From: DASRDE01 sp035938175
GTDB lineage: Bacteria > Vulcanimicrobiota > Vulcanimicrobiia > Vulcanimicrobiales > Vulcanimicrobiaceae
DNA: 64,000 nucleotides
NCBI GenBank assembly: GCA_035938175.1
Contig: DASZHD010000038.1
Coordinates: 26,474-90,473 of the forward strand
Reading direction: 5' to 3'
The notes beneath the pieces are model-generated. The model searched no databases. It was not told where the DNA came from and saw only the letters and a list, made by a program, of their open reading frames with translations. Positions 34,626 to 42,790 of the stretch are shown here, one piece after another. Within the stretch, counting starts at the first letter, position 1, and the number at the start of each line of letters is the position of its first letter. The translations under genes were made by a program, and so were the position numbers.

Positions 34626-34853
34626 TTAAGCGCCGAGGCGTTCGATGCGATGAACGAAGGACGTCTTGCCTGCTTCCATGCATGCGACGCATTTGCGGTT
34701 TTGCGACGACTGCGCGCCGATCGTGCGAATGCTGTGAAAGAAGCAGACGTTGTGTCCGTTCTCGCATTCGTATTGCCCTTCGTTTCCGCACGGCTGGCCG
34801 TTCGGTTTTTGAACGATACACCGTTCCGGTTCGGGCGAATTGCGCCGTTCCAT
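34626..34853 (-). CDS. small Cys-rich zinc-ribbon-like protein
   Basis: 75 residues; GAGG 5 nt before the ATG. Cys and His are spaced as in a compact zinc site: C12, C22, C30, C37, H40, then KCVACMEA with C54 and C57. The sequence PNGQPCGNEGQYECENGHNV looks like a treble-clef or RING-like fold. I do not recognise the family. A plus-strand frame across the same bases is less protein-like. Confidence 0.6.
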   Translation of the reverse strand: MERRNSPEPERCIVQKPNGQPCGNEGQYECENGHNVCFFHSIRTIGAQSSQNRKCVACMEAGKTSFVHRIERLGA

Positions 34854-35015
34854 ACGATCCTCTACAACGTCAGATTCCGCGGGGGCGGCGCCGGTTGCGG
34901 CGACGGCCGTCCGCGGGTCTTCGAAGGGCTTTCTTGCTGCCCCAATACTGTATCGGGCAGTGCGAATGAGAGTTTACGGATTAAATGCCCCGGAACGCGG
35001 TAAGAATTGCCAACA

Positions 35016-35297
35016 ATGAGCAAAGAACGAGGGATGCGGTTACGGGTGGACGGGGTCGTCGTGCCTCCGCTGCAAGCAGGCGTCGCCTTCGCGCATGCGC
35101 GGGACGGGCGTTGCGTAACCTTTACCGGACCGCGCGACGCGATGGTCCGGCTTTGCCAAGCACATCGCGAGCATAATCTGGGACTGCGTCCGCCGGTATT
35201 CGTGGACAGCGCCGACTGGGCCGGTGTCGCGCCCGTTGCAAACAGCGCCGACTGCTGGATTCACGAATTCGTAAAGAGCGACCCCTTTGCCGCGTAA
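35016..35297 (+). CDS. small hypothetical protein upstream of a DUF2971 gene
   Basis: 93 residues from the ATG at 35016 (TTG at 35007 is possible). Composition is protein-like (VVVPPLQAGVAFAHARDGRC, PPVFVDSADWAGVAPV). No family recognised and the ribosome-binding site is weak. It ends 6 bp before the DUF2971 gene, which suggests cotranscription. Confidence 0.55.
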   Translation: MSKERGMRLRVDGVVVPPLQAGVAFAHARDGRCVTFTGPRDAMVRLCQAHREHNLGLRPPVFVDSADWAGVAPVANSADCWIHEFVKSDPFAA

Positions 35298-35303
35298 CCT
35301 GCG

Positions 35304-36002
35304 GTGAGCCTGAGCGACGATACCGTAATCTGGCGCTACATGAAGCTCAACTCGTTCCTGGAACTGTTGAGCGGCCACCTTATCCAAACGCGAATCGATA
35401 CGTTGTACGACGCTTCCGAAGGCGCGTACGGCTGGCGAAACATGCACTTTTCGCCCGAGCTTTTGCGGCGCTTGGGCCAGAGCGGCGAACCGGACGACAT
35501 CCAAGATGCCATACGCAAAGCGCGCATGCATGCCGTTGCGACGTACTGGTTCGAATTCGATCGCGAAAGTTACGGCATGTGGCGCGTCTACGGCCGCAGC
35601 GGCGAATCGGTGGCCGTAGAAACGACGGTCGGCGCGCTGCGAAAAGTGCTGAGCCGGTCGGGAGAAGCGTGGATCGACCGCATGCAGTATACGCCCATGG
35701 AGGGCGAGATCGATCGCATTCATACGCTGTTCTTCCACAAACGGCGCGAATATAAGGAAGAGCAGGAAATTCGCAGCGTTCAGGTGTTCGACAAGCCGCT
35801 CGACGGACCGATCGTCGACCAGCAGCTCTCGCTGGACGACTTGAACGCACTGGTGAAGCGCATCATTCTCGCACCGTACAGCCGCAAAACGTTCATCGAA
35901 GCCGTCAATAAGATCGTGCGCGCGGTATTCGCGCAAGAGCGAAAACGCTTCGCCGGCGAGATTTGCAGCTCGGCGTTGGACGAGGATCTCGTGCCGCAGT
36001 AA
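35304..36002 (+). CDS. DUF2971-family protein
   Basis: 232 residues, GTG start. Family pattern: WRYMKLNSFLELLSGHLIQT, TLYDASEGAYG, then WFEFDRESYGMWRVYGRSGESVAVETT and YKEEQEIRSVQVF. DUF2971 proteins are found widely, often near defence or regulatory genes, and resemble ADP-ribosyltransferase-like folds in some analyses, but the function is not settled. Nothing truncated. Neighbours give no clear hint. Confidence 0.8.
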   Translation: MSLSDDTVIWRYMKLNSFLELLSGHLIQTRIDTLYDASEGAYGWRNMHFSPELLRRLGQSGEPDDIQDAIRKARMHAVATYWFEFDRESYGMWRVYGRSGESVAVETTVGALRKVLSRSGEAWIDRMQYTPMEGEIDRIHTLFFHKRREYKEEQEIRSVQVFDKPLDGPIVDQQLSLDDLNALVKRIILAPYSRKTFIEAVNKIVRAVFAQERKRFAGEICSSALDEDLVPQ

Positions 36003-36017
36003 GCGGCTACGGCGTTC

Positions 36018-36230
36018 TTACGCGGCTCCCTGATCGTCGACGGCGAGCTCGATCAGTTCGAGTACCGTCTTCTGCCGTCTGGGCGAACCGCCCGCAAGCA
36101 GTGACGCGATCGCGCGCACCGTCGATTCGACGAGCATTTTCGTGGTGACGCCCGTATAGCCGCCCGCGTTCAGCAGATACACTGCCTTTCCGGCATACCG
36201 CGGATCCAGCCGGTAATCCATTGGCACCAT
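36018..36230 (-). CDS. small hypothetical protein
   Basis: 70 residues; another ATG three codons in is possible. The sequence (YRLDPRYAGKAVYLLNAGGY, KTVLELIELAVDDQGAA) has a globular look but the ribosome-binding site is weak. It is convergent with the DUF2971 gene, 15 bp apart. Confidence 0.5.
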   Translation of the reverse strand: MVPMDYRLDPRYAGKAVYLLNAGGYTGVTTKMLVESTVRAIASLLAGGSPRRQKTVLELIELAVDDQGAA

Positions 36231-36344
36231 ACTTACAATGTCGGCAATCCTGCGCGCATCACGGGGTCCGCAGGGGCGCTATTTGTAAAGTGCCTGATCG
36301 CCGCCCCGAGGCGGACGCAGCCGCGCCGAGGAATGCCGCACGGC

Positions 36345-37472
36345 ATGAATCGCTCTTTCACACTCAATGCGGCCTATTTTTTGGCCGCTCTCTTCGCAAT
36401 AGGCGCCGGCGGCTGTTCGGCGACCAACGCGCCGGCAACGCTCCCGGTCCAAACGAATTCGGTAACGCATACGGCGCAATCGGCGCAGACCGGCACGCCG
36501 GCGCTGCATGCATTCACCGCCGGCGTCACGCCCGGATTCTTGTCGACCGCGCACGCTTGGGATATCGCGCCGGGTCCAAACGATTCAGTTTGGTTTACCG
36601 ACACGGGTACGCCCGCCATCGGCAGCATCGAAGCCGGCACGGTCCGCGAATACACCGGTTTACCGGCAAATGCACGGCCGTACTCGATCGTCGTCGCACC
36701 AAACCGCATGGCATGGTTTACGGATTCCGGAACCGCTTCGATTGGACGGATCTCCCCCGCGGGTGTCGTCAAAGAATTCTCAAACCCGCGCCTGTCGGGA
36801 AGTTTTCCGCAAGACGTCACGATCGCGCCCGACGGCTCCGTCTGGTTCATCGCGGTCGGAACCACGGCATTCTTGGCGCACGTCGATCGCGCAGATCGAG
36901 TGCATGCCGCCGCGCTGCCTTCCACGTTGTCGCCGGACGGATCGTTGATCGCCGACAAGAGCGGCAGTCTGTGGTTCCTCGCGACCAACGCAAATCAGAA
37001 AGCGGTGCTGGTTCAACGTCTCACCGACGGGACGCTGGTTCGTCATCCAACGGAGCTGAGTGCCGCCGCCGAACCGTGCTGCCCGAATTTGGCGCCGAAA
37101 CGCTTGACGATCGGGCCCGACGGCAACGTCTGGTTCACTACTTTAAATTATATCAAAGAATCGAGTCCGGCGAATTGGATTGTGACCGCGGCCGCGCCGG
37201 CGCTCCAATATTTCTACGTGCACGACGGATCGATTACGTATTCGGTGTATCCCAGCGGCATAACGGCCTCCGGCACGAAGCTCTGGTTCACGGGCGACGA
37301 TCCGTTTCAACTCAACGGCGGCTTGTGGAGCATGAAAACGGACGGCGCAATGGTGGCATATCCGGTAAATTACAACCCTGCCGGCCTGACAACCGCAACG
37401 GACGGAAGCTTGTGGTTTACCAGTGACTTCGGCGGGCAGCCAAGCGCAATCGTGCACGCGATTATAAAATAA
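36345..37472 (+). CDS. Vgb-type beta-propeller lipoprotein
   Basis: About 375 residues; the ATG at 36345 (or 36333) gives a signal with lipobox GAGGC. The body has repeated blades: DSVWFTDTGTPAIGSIEAG, RMAWFTDSGTASIGRI, GSVWFIAVG, GSLWFLATN, GNVWFTTLN, TKLWFTGDD and GSLWFTSDF, the W-F-T pattern of virginiamycin B lyase propellers. It is more distant from the two paralogues at the left end and lacks their conserved C-terminal domain. Probably binds or acts on an extracellular ligand. Confidence 0.85.
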   Translation: MNRSFTLNAAYFLAALFAIGAGGCSATNAPATLPVQTNSVTHTAQSAQTGTPALHAFTAGVTPGFLSTAHAWDIAPGPNDSVWFTDTGTPAIGSIEAGTVREYTGLPANARPYSIVVAPNRMAWFTDSGTASIGRISPAGVVKEFSNPRLSGSFPQDVTIAPDGSVWFIAVGTTAFLAHVDRADRVHAAALPSTLSPDGSLIADKSGSLWFLATNANQKAVLVQRLTDGTLVRHPTELSAAAEPCCPNLAPKRLTIGPDGNVWFTTLNYIKESSPANWIVTAAAPALQYFYVHDGSITYSVYPSGITASGTKLWFTGDDPFQLNGGLWSMKTDGAMVAYPVNYNPAGLTTATDGSLWFTSDFGGQPSAIVHAIIK

Positions 37473-37484
37473 ATCCGCATGTAG

Positions 37485-37505
37485 TTGACGTTGCATCGCT
37501 GTTAA
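37485..37505 (+). promoter_or_regulatory. candidate operator upstream of the winged-helix/TPR/DUF1272 regulator
   Basis: TTGACGT-N7-CTGTTAA. The right half and the 7-7-7 layout match the perfect TTAACAG-N7-CTGTTAA at 39182-39202 upstream of the TonB receptor. The left half is degenerate and also reads as a possible -35 (TTGACG). Confidence 0.45.
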
Positions 37506-37574
37506 GACAAACGTCCGCGTTTTTGTTATGTGAAGTGTAGGCGCTGTACCGCATAGACAGTGCCTCCACATGCC

Positions 37575-37601
37575 GAAGGCCAGTCTCCACTGCTGGCCTT
37601 C
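37575..37601 (+). other. hairpin in the 5' region of the regulator gene
   Basis: GAAGGCCAG and CTGGCCTTC form a perfect 9-bp stem with a 9-nt loop, 45 bp before the regulator ATG. No T run follows, so it is not a standard terminator; it may affect regulator translation or mRNA stability. Confidence 0.5.
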
Positions 37602-37645
37602 AGCTTATCCGGACGCCGGTACGAAAAAGACTCATAAGAATTGAT

Positions 37646-39166
37646 ATGTCCGAACGCCGTCACACGAACGGATCGGACGGCGATGCAAGTGCAGAGATGT
37701 TGCCCGAATTCTCCGCTGAAGACGCCGGTTCCGATCCGTACTCCTTGAGCTTTTGCGGATTCACGCTGGACGTTCGAGAAAAAGCGCTGCATTATCACGG
37801 CAACCGGATCGCGCTCACGCCGAAAGAAATCGATCTGCTTATCCTCCTGGTCAACGCGCGCTCGCGCCCGGTTACACGCGATGAAATCGTGGACCGCCTT
37901 TGGCCCGGCGACGACGCGACGGATTCGGTGGTCTCGCAAACCGTGTACCGGCTGCGGCGAGCCATGACGCAGTACAACCCGTCGAGCGAATACATTAAAA
38001 CACTGCGGCGTGCGGGGTATCAGTTCATCCCGGCAGTCGCGGCGTGCGAACCACCGCCACCGGCCGTTCCGTTCTTTTCCGAACTGTTTCGCGACTACCG
38101 TGTCGGCGTCCACCGGTTAGCGCAGCAGACCCGCACCGGCGTCGAAGAGGCCATCGCGATTTTGGAGCGGCTCCTGGAAGCAGATCCGCTCTATGTGCCC
38201 GCCATAGCCGGCCTCGCGCATGCTCAGGCATTGCGCGCGCAGCTCTTGTACGCGGATCCCCGAACGGCATATGTCAAAGCGAAACGTCTTTGCGCCAGCG
38301 CACTGCACATCGATCCGGACTGCGGCCAGGCCTTTGCCGTATTGAGCCACGTTCTTCTGCAATTCAACCGAAACTACGCGGCCGCGCGAAGCGCGGCCGA
38401 TCGCGCATTGGCGCTGACACCCTATTCGGTGTGGGCGATCCGGGCCGCTGTTTGGACCCGTGTAGCGCTCGGCGAAACGCGCGAGGACGTGCCCGCCCTA
38501 ACGGAGGGACTCGCGCGAAATCCCGCATCGGCGGCATTGACGGTGCTCTACGGAATCGCGTTGTATTTCGCGTGCCGCTACTTCGACGCGCACGCGCAGT
38601 TTCTCGATGCGCTGTTCTTCGACGCGAATTTTGCTCCGGCGCAGTATTACGATGCCTGCGCTTTGAGCATGCTGGAACGCTTCGACGAGGCACAAGAACG
38701 CCTTGCGCAAATCTCACCCGCGTACTCCCCGGCCCGCGTACTCGCGCTGCGAGCACACATTGCGGGAAAACGGCGTAACGACGCCGAGTTTTCGCGCTGC
38801 CTGAACGATCTCGAACGCATGCCGGTGGTTTCGAACATTCTGCAAGCGGTCGCCGTCGCAGGCGGCGGCAGAAAGCAAGACGCGCTCGAGCGACTGGTGC
38901 GCGCATTCAACCACGGGGAAGCCGGCCTTGCCATCGCTGCGGTCGATCCGCTGCTCACGACTACGCTCGGACGCCGCGCGGCACCGCTGCTTGCCGGCAT
39001 TCGGTCCGACGGCGTCGCACGCTGCCGCAAGTGCGCCCGGCCGGTTCACGGCCGCGAACGGTATGCGTGCGCATTCGACTGCACGTTCTGTCCAAGATGT
39101 GCTGCGCTCGCCGGCGGCGTCTGCACCGAATGCGCGCAGCCGCTCAGACGGGTCGAGGTTTCTTGA
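37646..39166 (+). CDS. OmpR-type winged-helix regulator with TPR region and DUF1272 zinc domain
   Basis: 506 residues. Residues about 35-130 form an OmpR/PhoB winged helix without a receiver domain (ALTPKEIDLLILLVNARSRP, VVSQTVYRLRRAM, LRRAGYQFIPAV). Residues 140-430 are TPR-like helical repeats. The last 48 residues, CRKCARPVHGRERYACAFDC followed by TFCPRCA and CTECAQPL, match DUF1272, a small zinc-binding family usually encoded as a stand-alone protein. There is no membrane helix, so unlike CadC it should be cytoplasmic. A site resembling that upstream of the TonB receptor lies in its own promoter region, so it may control both. Confidence 0.88.
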   Translation: MSERRHTNGSDGDASAEMLPEFSAEDAGSDPYSLSFCGFTLDVREKALHYHGNRIALTPKEIDLLILLVNARSRPVTRDEIVDRLWPGDDATDSVVSQTVYRLRRAMTQYNPSSEYIKTLRRAGYQFIPAVAACEPPPPAVPFFSELFRDYRVGVHRLAQQTRTGVEEAIAILERLLEADPLYVPAIAGLAHAQALRAQLLYADPRTAYVKAKRLCASALHIDPDCGQAFAVLSHVLLQFNRNYAAARSAADRALALTPYSVWAIRAAVWTRVALGETREDVPALTEGLARNPASAALTVLYGIALYFACRYFDAHAQFLDALFFDANFAPAQYYDACALSMLERFDEAQERLAQISPAYSPARVLALRAHIAGKRRNDAEFSRCLNDLERMPVVSNILQAVAVAGGGRKQDALERLVRAFNHGEAGLAIAAVDPLLTTTLGRRAAPLLAGIRSDGVARCRKCARPVHGRERYACAFDCTFCPRCAALAGGVCTECAQPLRRVEVS

Positions 39167-39181
39167 TATTTCTTCAAGTGG

Positions 39182-39202
39182 TTAACAGACGCTCACTGTT
39201 AA
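39182..39202 (+). promoter_or_regulatory. candidate operator upstream of the TonB receptor
   Basis: TTAACAG (39182-39188) and CTGTTAA (39196-39202) are a perfect 7-bp inverted repeat with a 7-nt spacer, 145 bp before the TonB receptor start. The same right half and spacing recur upstream of the neighbouring regulator gene. Confidence 0.55.
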
Positions 39203-39346
39203 GTAAGCGCACCGCTTTCCCGGCATACTAAAGGCGGGCGCACCTGCGCCCAGCTCATTGGCCGCGGGCAAAATCATGCGTTCGCAACTTGGAACAGTCC
39301 GCACGATCGCCCGCGTCTTATCTAGTACATAACACGGGAGAAGTGT

Positions 39347-42300
39347 ATGACCATTGTTCTCAGCCGTAGGCGTGGTACGCCTAGGGCGGTAGCGCTCGCG
39401 GTTGCGCTTATCCTTTCAATGCTCGCATCCGTGATGTCGCCGGCATTTGCAGCAGGCGGCATTCAAGGAAACCTCACCGGTACGGTGCAGGACTCGAGCA
39501 CAAACAAACCGCTTGCCGACGTTCACGTGACGGCGCAGTCGCCGTCCGGAACCTTCGCCGGCAGTACTGACGCCGGCGGGCATTTCACCCTGCTCGGCCT
39601 TCCCGCCGACACGTATACCGTGTCGTTCACCAAGAACGGCTTCGATTCGATTTCGCAGCCCGGCGTGGCGGTTTTCGGGGATGAAACCAATAGCGTAGGC
39701 GTCATCCGCATGACGGCGTCGCTCCGCACGATCGTTCACGTGAACGCTCGCGCACGAAGCGGCGCATATCAACCGACGCAGACGCAAGACATTACGACCA
39801 TAAGCGGTCAGCGTATTACTCAGGCGCTCGGAAGCGCCACCAGTAAAAACGAAACCAACCTGATCCTCGCTGCCCCTGGGGCAATGCAGGATTCACAAGG
39901 AAACATCACCGTACGCGGATCGCTCAACGTCGAATTGGGGTACCAATACGACGGCGTCAACTTCACCAATCCGTTCTTTGACGGCAGCGCCGGTGCCGGT
40001 TATAACGAAACCGGAAGCGGCTACCTGAGCAACGTTACCGGCGGAACCGGCGGATCGTTGCAGGTCGTTTCAGGATCCGGAGACGCGACGCAAGGCAATA
40101 TCGGCGCCGGCGTCATCAACATCGTCCCGCCGCGCGGTACGTACCCCGCATCGGGATTGCTCAGCGCGCAGGTCGGCTCGCCGTATTTCGACCACGAGTT
40201 CGACGCGAACTACGCGTGGGCTACGCCGAACAACCGGCTCTCCGACTACTTCTCGTACGACGGCGTGCGCAACGTGCCGACGTACGCACCCTACGGCGCC
40301 GACGCGTCGACGATCGGGTTCTTTTTCGGCGTCAGCTCCGTAACGCACGACGACATTCAAAACAACCTCGTCTACCGCTTCGGCCACAACAACAACATGT
40401 CGGTGCAGTGGCTGCTGCGCAACGGCCTGGAACGCCAGTACTTCAACTACGGCGGCCTCTCGCCGTATTATCCGTATCAGCCGGTGTACTATGGCGGCCA
40501 AGTCGGAAACTTCCCCGGCGTCGTCAACTCCGCCGGACAAGTCATTCAGACGCCGCTTCAGGAGTTCCAATCGACGGTTTGGCTCTTCCCGGGCGTTCCG
40601 TCGACGAATATCATGCCGACCAGCCCCGAGGAAGGCGCCATAACACCGCTCACGTTCAACAAGATCGGTTACACGTGGAATATCAATCCAAGCACGTTCC
40701 TGAACATGAACTGGGCGAACGTATACACGCAGAGTATCATTCAGGGCAATACGGTCGTTAATCCGACCGGCGTTCCGCCGTTCACGCAGCAGAACGGCGG
40801 ACAGCGCGTCTTCGGTGAACTCGACCTGACGCATCAGTTCGGCCAAAACCACACGACGACGCTGGCAGCGCGGTATGAAGACGACCTTCCACGGTGGCAT
40901 CAGGAAGGCTACTTCCAATGGACGACGATGCCGCTGGCATCGCTGCTCAACGCGACCGGCTACAACAACTCCTATCCATCTATCGACGATTGGTATCTGC
41001 CGCCGAACCTTGGGCAGCCGGTTAGCGCGACGAATCCGTGCCCGAGCATTCCGTCGACGTTGTACGCTCAATTCAACGCAAACATACCGGCGCAGCCCGG
41101 TTCCTGTTACATCTACAGCTACATGCTCGCGCATGGACTGTGGAACGGGATCGGTTCTCTGCCGCGCATTCCGACGCAAGGCTTGGACTATCATCACGCG
41201 ATCTTCCACGAATCGGGAATCGGGCTTCGCGATCAATGGACGGTGTCGCCGCGTCTGCACTTGGATTACGGCTTGAGACTCGATGCCGATAATCTCGATT
41301 GGGGATTCAATCCGTACAACAGCAGTTCGACGGCGCTGAGCAACCCGAGCGACGTCAACCCCGCCGGATTGACGAACACGTATCTGCGCCCGCGGATCTT
41401 ACAGCCGCGTTTCGCAGCTTCGTATCAACTCGGTTCGAACGACGCGGTGCGGTTCTCGTATGGACGCTCCGTGGAGTTCTTCTTCGCACAGACCGCGGGC
41501 ACGCCGTTCGATCTCTCGAACGTTCCGTCGTTCTTCTTCCAGATGCCGGCCAAGGATTCGAACGCAGTCCCGACGTGCGGCAGCGGCTGGAATCCGACGC
41601 ATCCCGCATCCGGACTGCCTCCGCCCAACGGCGGCGCCGGCAACTTGTTCAAGTGCACCAACTATGCCAACTCTCTGTATTGGCTTGGGGATCAATTCTT
41701 CGACGCTCCCGACCTCGGCGGCGGTGTCGCGCCTCCGATTTACAACAACTGGGATCTGCAATGGTCGCATCAATTCACGGGTGGAATTGCTAACGGCTTC
41801 GGAATGAAGCTCACCGGTTTCTTCCGGCGCGGATACCAAGTCGAGGAAAACACGCTTCTGGCAAACGGACCGCCGAATCCGATCACCGGTCAAACGTCGG
41901 CTTCCGTGTTTTCAACGCGCAACAACGGCGTCGAAAAGACGTCCGGCCTGGAGTTCATGCTCACCTCGCCGGATCGTCCGACCGGATTTGCGGGCTTCTT
42001 GACGATGAATTACATCTCGTCGTTCACGTCCAACCCGCCGGTCGATCAGCCGGAAGTCGGCGGAAGCCCGCTGACGGCTAACGATACGCTGCCGATTTTG
42101 TTCGCGTACGAATTCAACGCCGGACAGCTGTATCGCAGTGCGTTCCTACCGCCGTTCCAAGGCCGCTTGGGCCTCTCGTACAAAACCGCGAGCGGATGGC
42201 GTATCAACCCGATCTTCGCGTTCGACGGCGGCTACCCGACAGGCGTCGGATCGCAAACGTACGGCGGCGTGAACGGCCAATACATCTGGATTCACGAGAC

Positions 42301-42775
42301 GAACTTCGGCGCCGGAGCGCCGTTGGGCGGACCGCAAGGACCAGGCAATCCGTACAACGCTTCGTTCTTCGTCGATCCCGCGAATCCGGGAAGCTACCTG
42401 TCGCCGAACATCGCCGCGTCGCGCGGCTATCCGGAACCGGCGCTTCCCGGCAACGCGCTCACGAAGGCGCATGGAAATCTCGACTTGGACGTCGAGTTTT
42501 CGCCGCCGGGTTCCCCGTGGACGATGGGCGCGTACGTGACGAACATGTTCAATAACCACTACGGCCTCTGGTATCCCAACCAGCAATACCAGCCCGTAGC
42601 AACCGGCATATCCGGACCGCAAACCGGAACGTTGGCAACCGCTTATCCCGGGTCGCTCCTGTGGCAAAGCGCCGGCGTACGCGACTTCTATTTAGGCTCG
42701 TTTGCAAACGGCCAATTCGAAGTTCCGTACAACGCCGGAACGACGATCCAATTCTATCTGCAACGCCGGCTGTAA
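39347..42775 (+). CDS. TonB-dependent receptor with N-terminal carboxypeptidase-regulatory-like domain
   Basis: 1142 residues with GGGAGAAG before the ATG. A signal peptide (VALILSMLASVMSPAFA) is followed by a carboxypeptidase-regulatory-like beta-sandwich (GTVQDSSTNKPLADVHV to LPADTYTVSFTKNGF), then a plug-like region (residues about 145-270) and a long beta-barrel ending in the aromatic-terminated strand TTIQFYLQRRL. This architecture is that of OmpA-related/Oar-like and SusC-like TonB receptors of diderm bacteria. A canonical TonB box was not identified. A lipoprotein gene follows within 15 bp, like SusD beside SusC, but it is not SusD-like. Confidence 0.88.
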   Translation: MTIVLSRRRGTPRAVALAVALILSMLASVMSPAFAAGGIQGNLTGTVQDSSTNKPLADVHVTAQSPSGTFAGSTDAGGHFTLLGLPADTYTVSFTKNGFDSISQPGVAVFGDETNSVGVIRMTASLRTIVHVNARARSGAYQPTQTQDITTISGQRITQALGSATSKNETNLILAAPGAMQDSQGNITVRGSLNVELGYQYDGVNFTNPFFDGSAGAGYNETGSGYLSNVTGGTGGSLQVVSGSGDATQGNIGAGVINIVPPRGTYPASGLLSAQVGSPYFDHEFDANYAWATPNNRLSDYFSYDGVRNVPTYAPYGADASTIGFFFGVSSVTHDDIQNNLVYRFGHNNNMSVQWLLRNGLERQYFNYGGLSPYYPYQPVYYGGQVGNFPGVVNSAGQVIQTPLQEFQSTVWLFPGVPSTNIMPTSPEEGAITPLTFNKIGYTWNINPSTFLNMNWANVYTQSIIQGNTVVNPTGVPPFTQQNGGQRVFGELDLTHQFGQNHTTTLAARYEDDLPRWHQEGYFQWTTMPLASLLNATGYNNSYPSIDDWYLPPNLGQPVSATNPCPSIPSTLYAQFNANIPAQPGSCYIYSYMLAHGLWNGIGSLPRIPTQGLDYHHAIFHESGIGLRDQWTVSPRLHLDYGLRLDADNLDWGFNPYNSSSTALSNPSDVNPAGLTNTYLRPRILQPRFAASYQLGSNDAVRFSYGRSVEFFFAQTAGTPFDLSNVPSFFFQMPAKDSNAVPTCGSGWNPTHPASGLPPPNGGAGNLFKCTNYANSLYWLGDQFFDAPDLGGGVAPPIYNNWDLQWSHQFTGGIANGFGMKLTGFFRRGYQVEENTLLANGPPNPITGQTSASVFSTRNNGVEKTSGLEFMLTSPDRPTGFAGFLTMNYISSFTSNPPVDQPEVGGSPLTANDTLPILFAYEFNAGQLYRSAFLPPFQGRLGLSYKTASGWRINPIFAFDGGYPTGVGSQTYGGVNGQYIWIHETNFGAGAPLGGPQGPGNPYNASFFVDPANPGSYLSPNIAASRGYPEPALPGNALTKAHGNLDLDVEFSPPGSPWTMGAYVTNMFNNHYGLWYPNQQYQPVATGISGPQTGTLATAYPGSLLWQSAGVRDFYLGSFANGQFEVPYNAGTTIQFYLQRRL

Positions 42776-42790
42776 AACGGGGAGGAGCAC

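Noticed and set aside
35040..35936. 298-codon minus-strand frame opposite the DUF2971 gene
   Set aside because: Shadow of the DUF2971 protein and the small gene before it; composition not protein-like.
36221..37426. 401-codon plus-strand frame overlapping the Vgb-like lipoprotein
   Set aside because: Arg-rich, out-of-frame reading of the lipoprotein gene.
40070..41260. 396-codon minus-strand frame opposite the TonB receptor
   Set aside because: Arg/Val-rich antisense product with no family features; the plus strand is a clear receptor.
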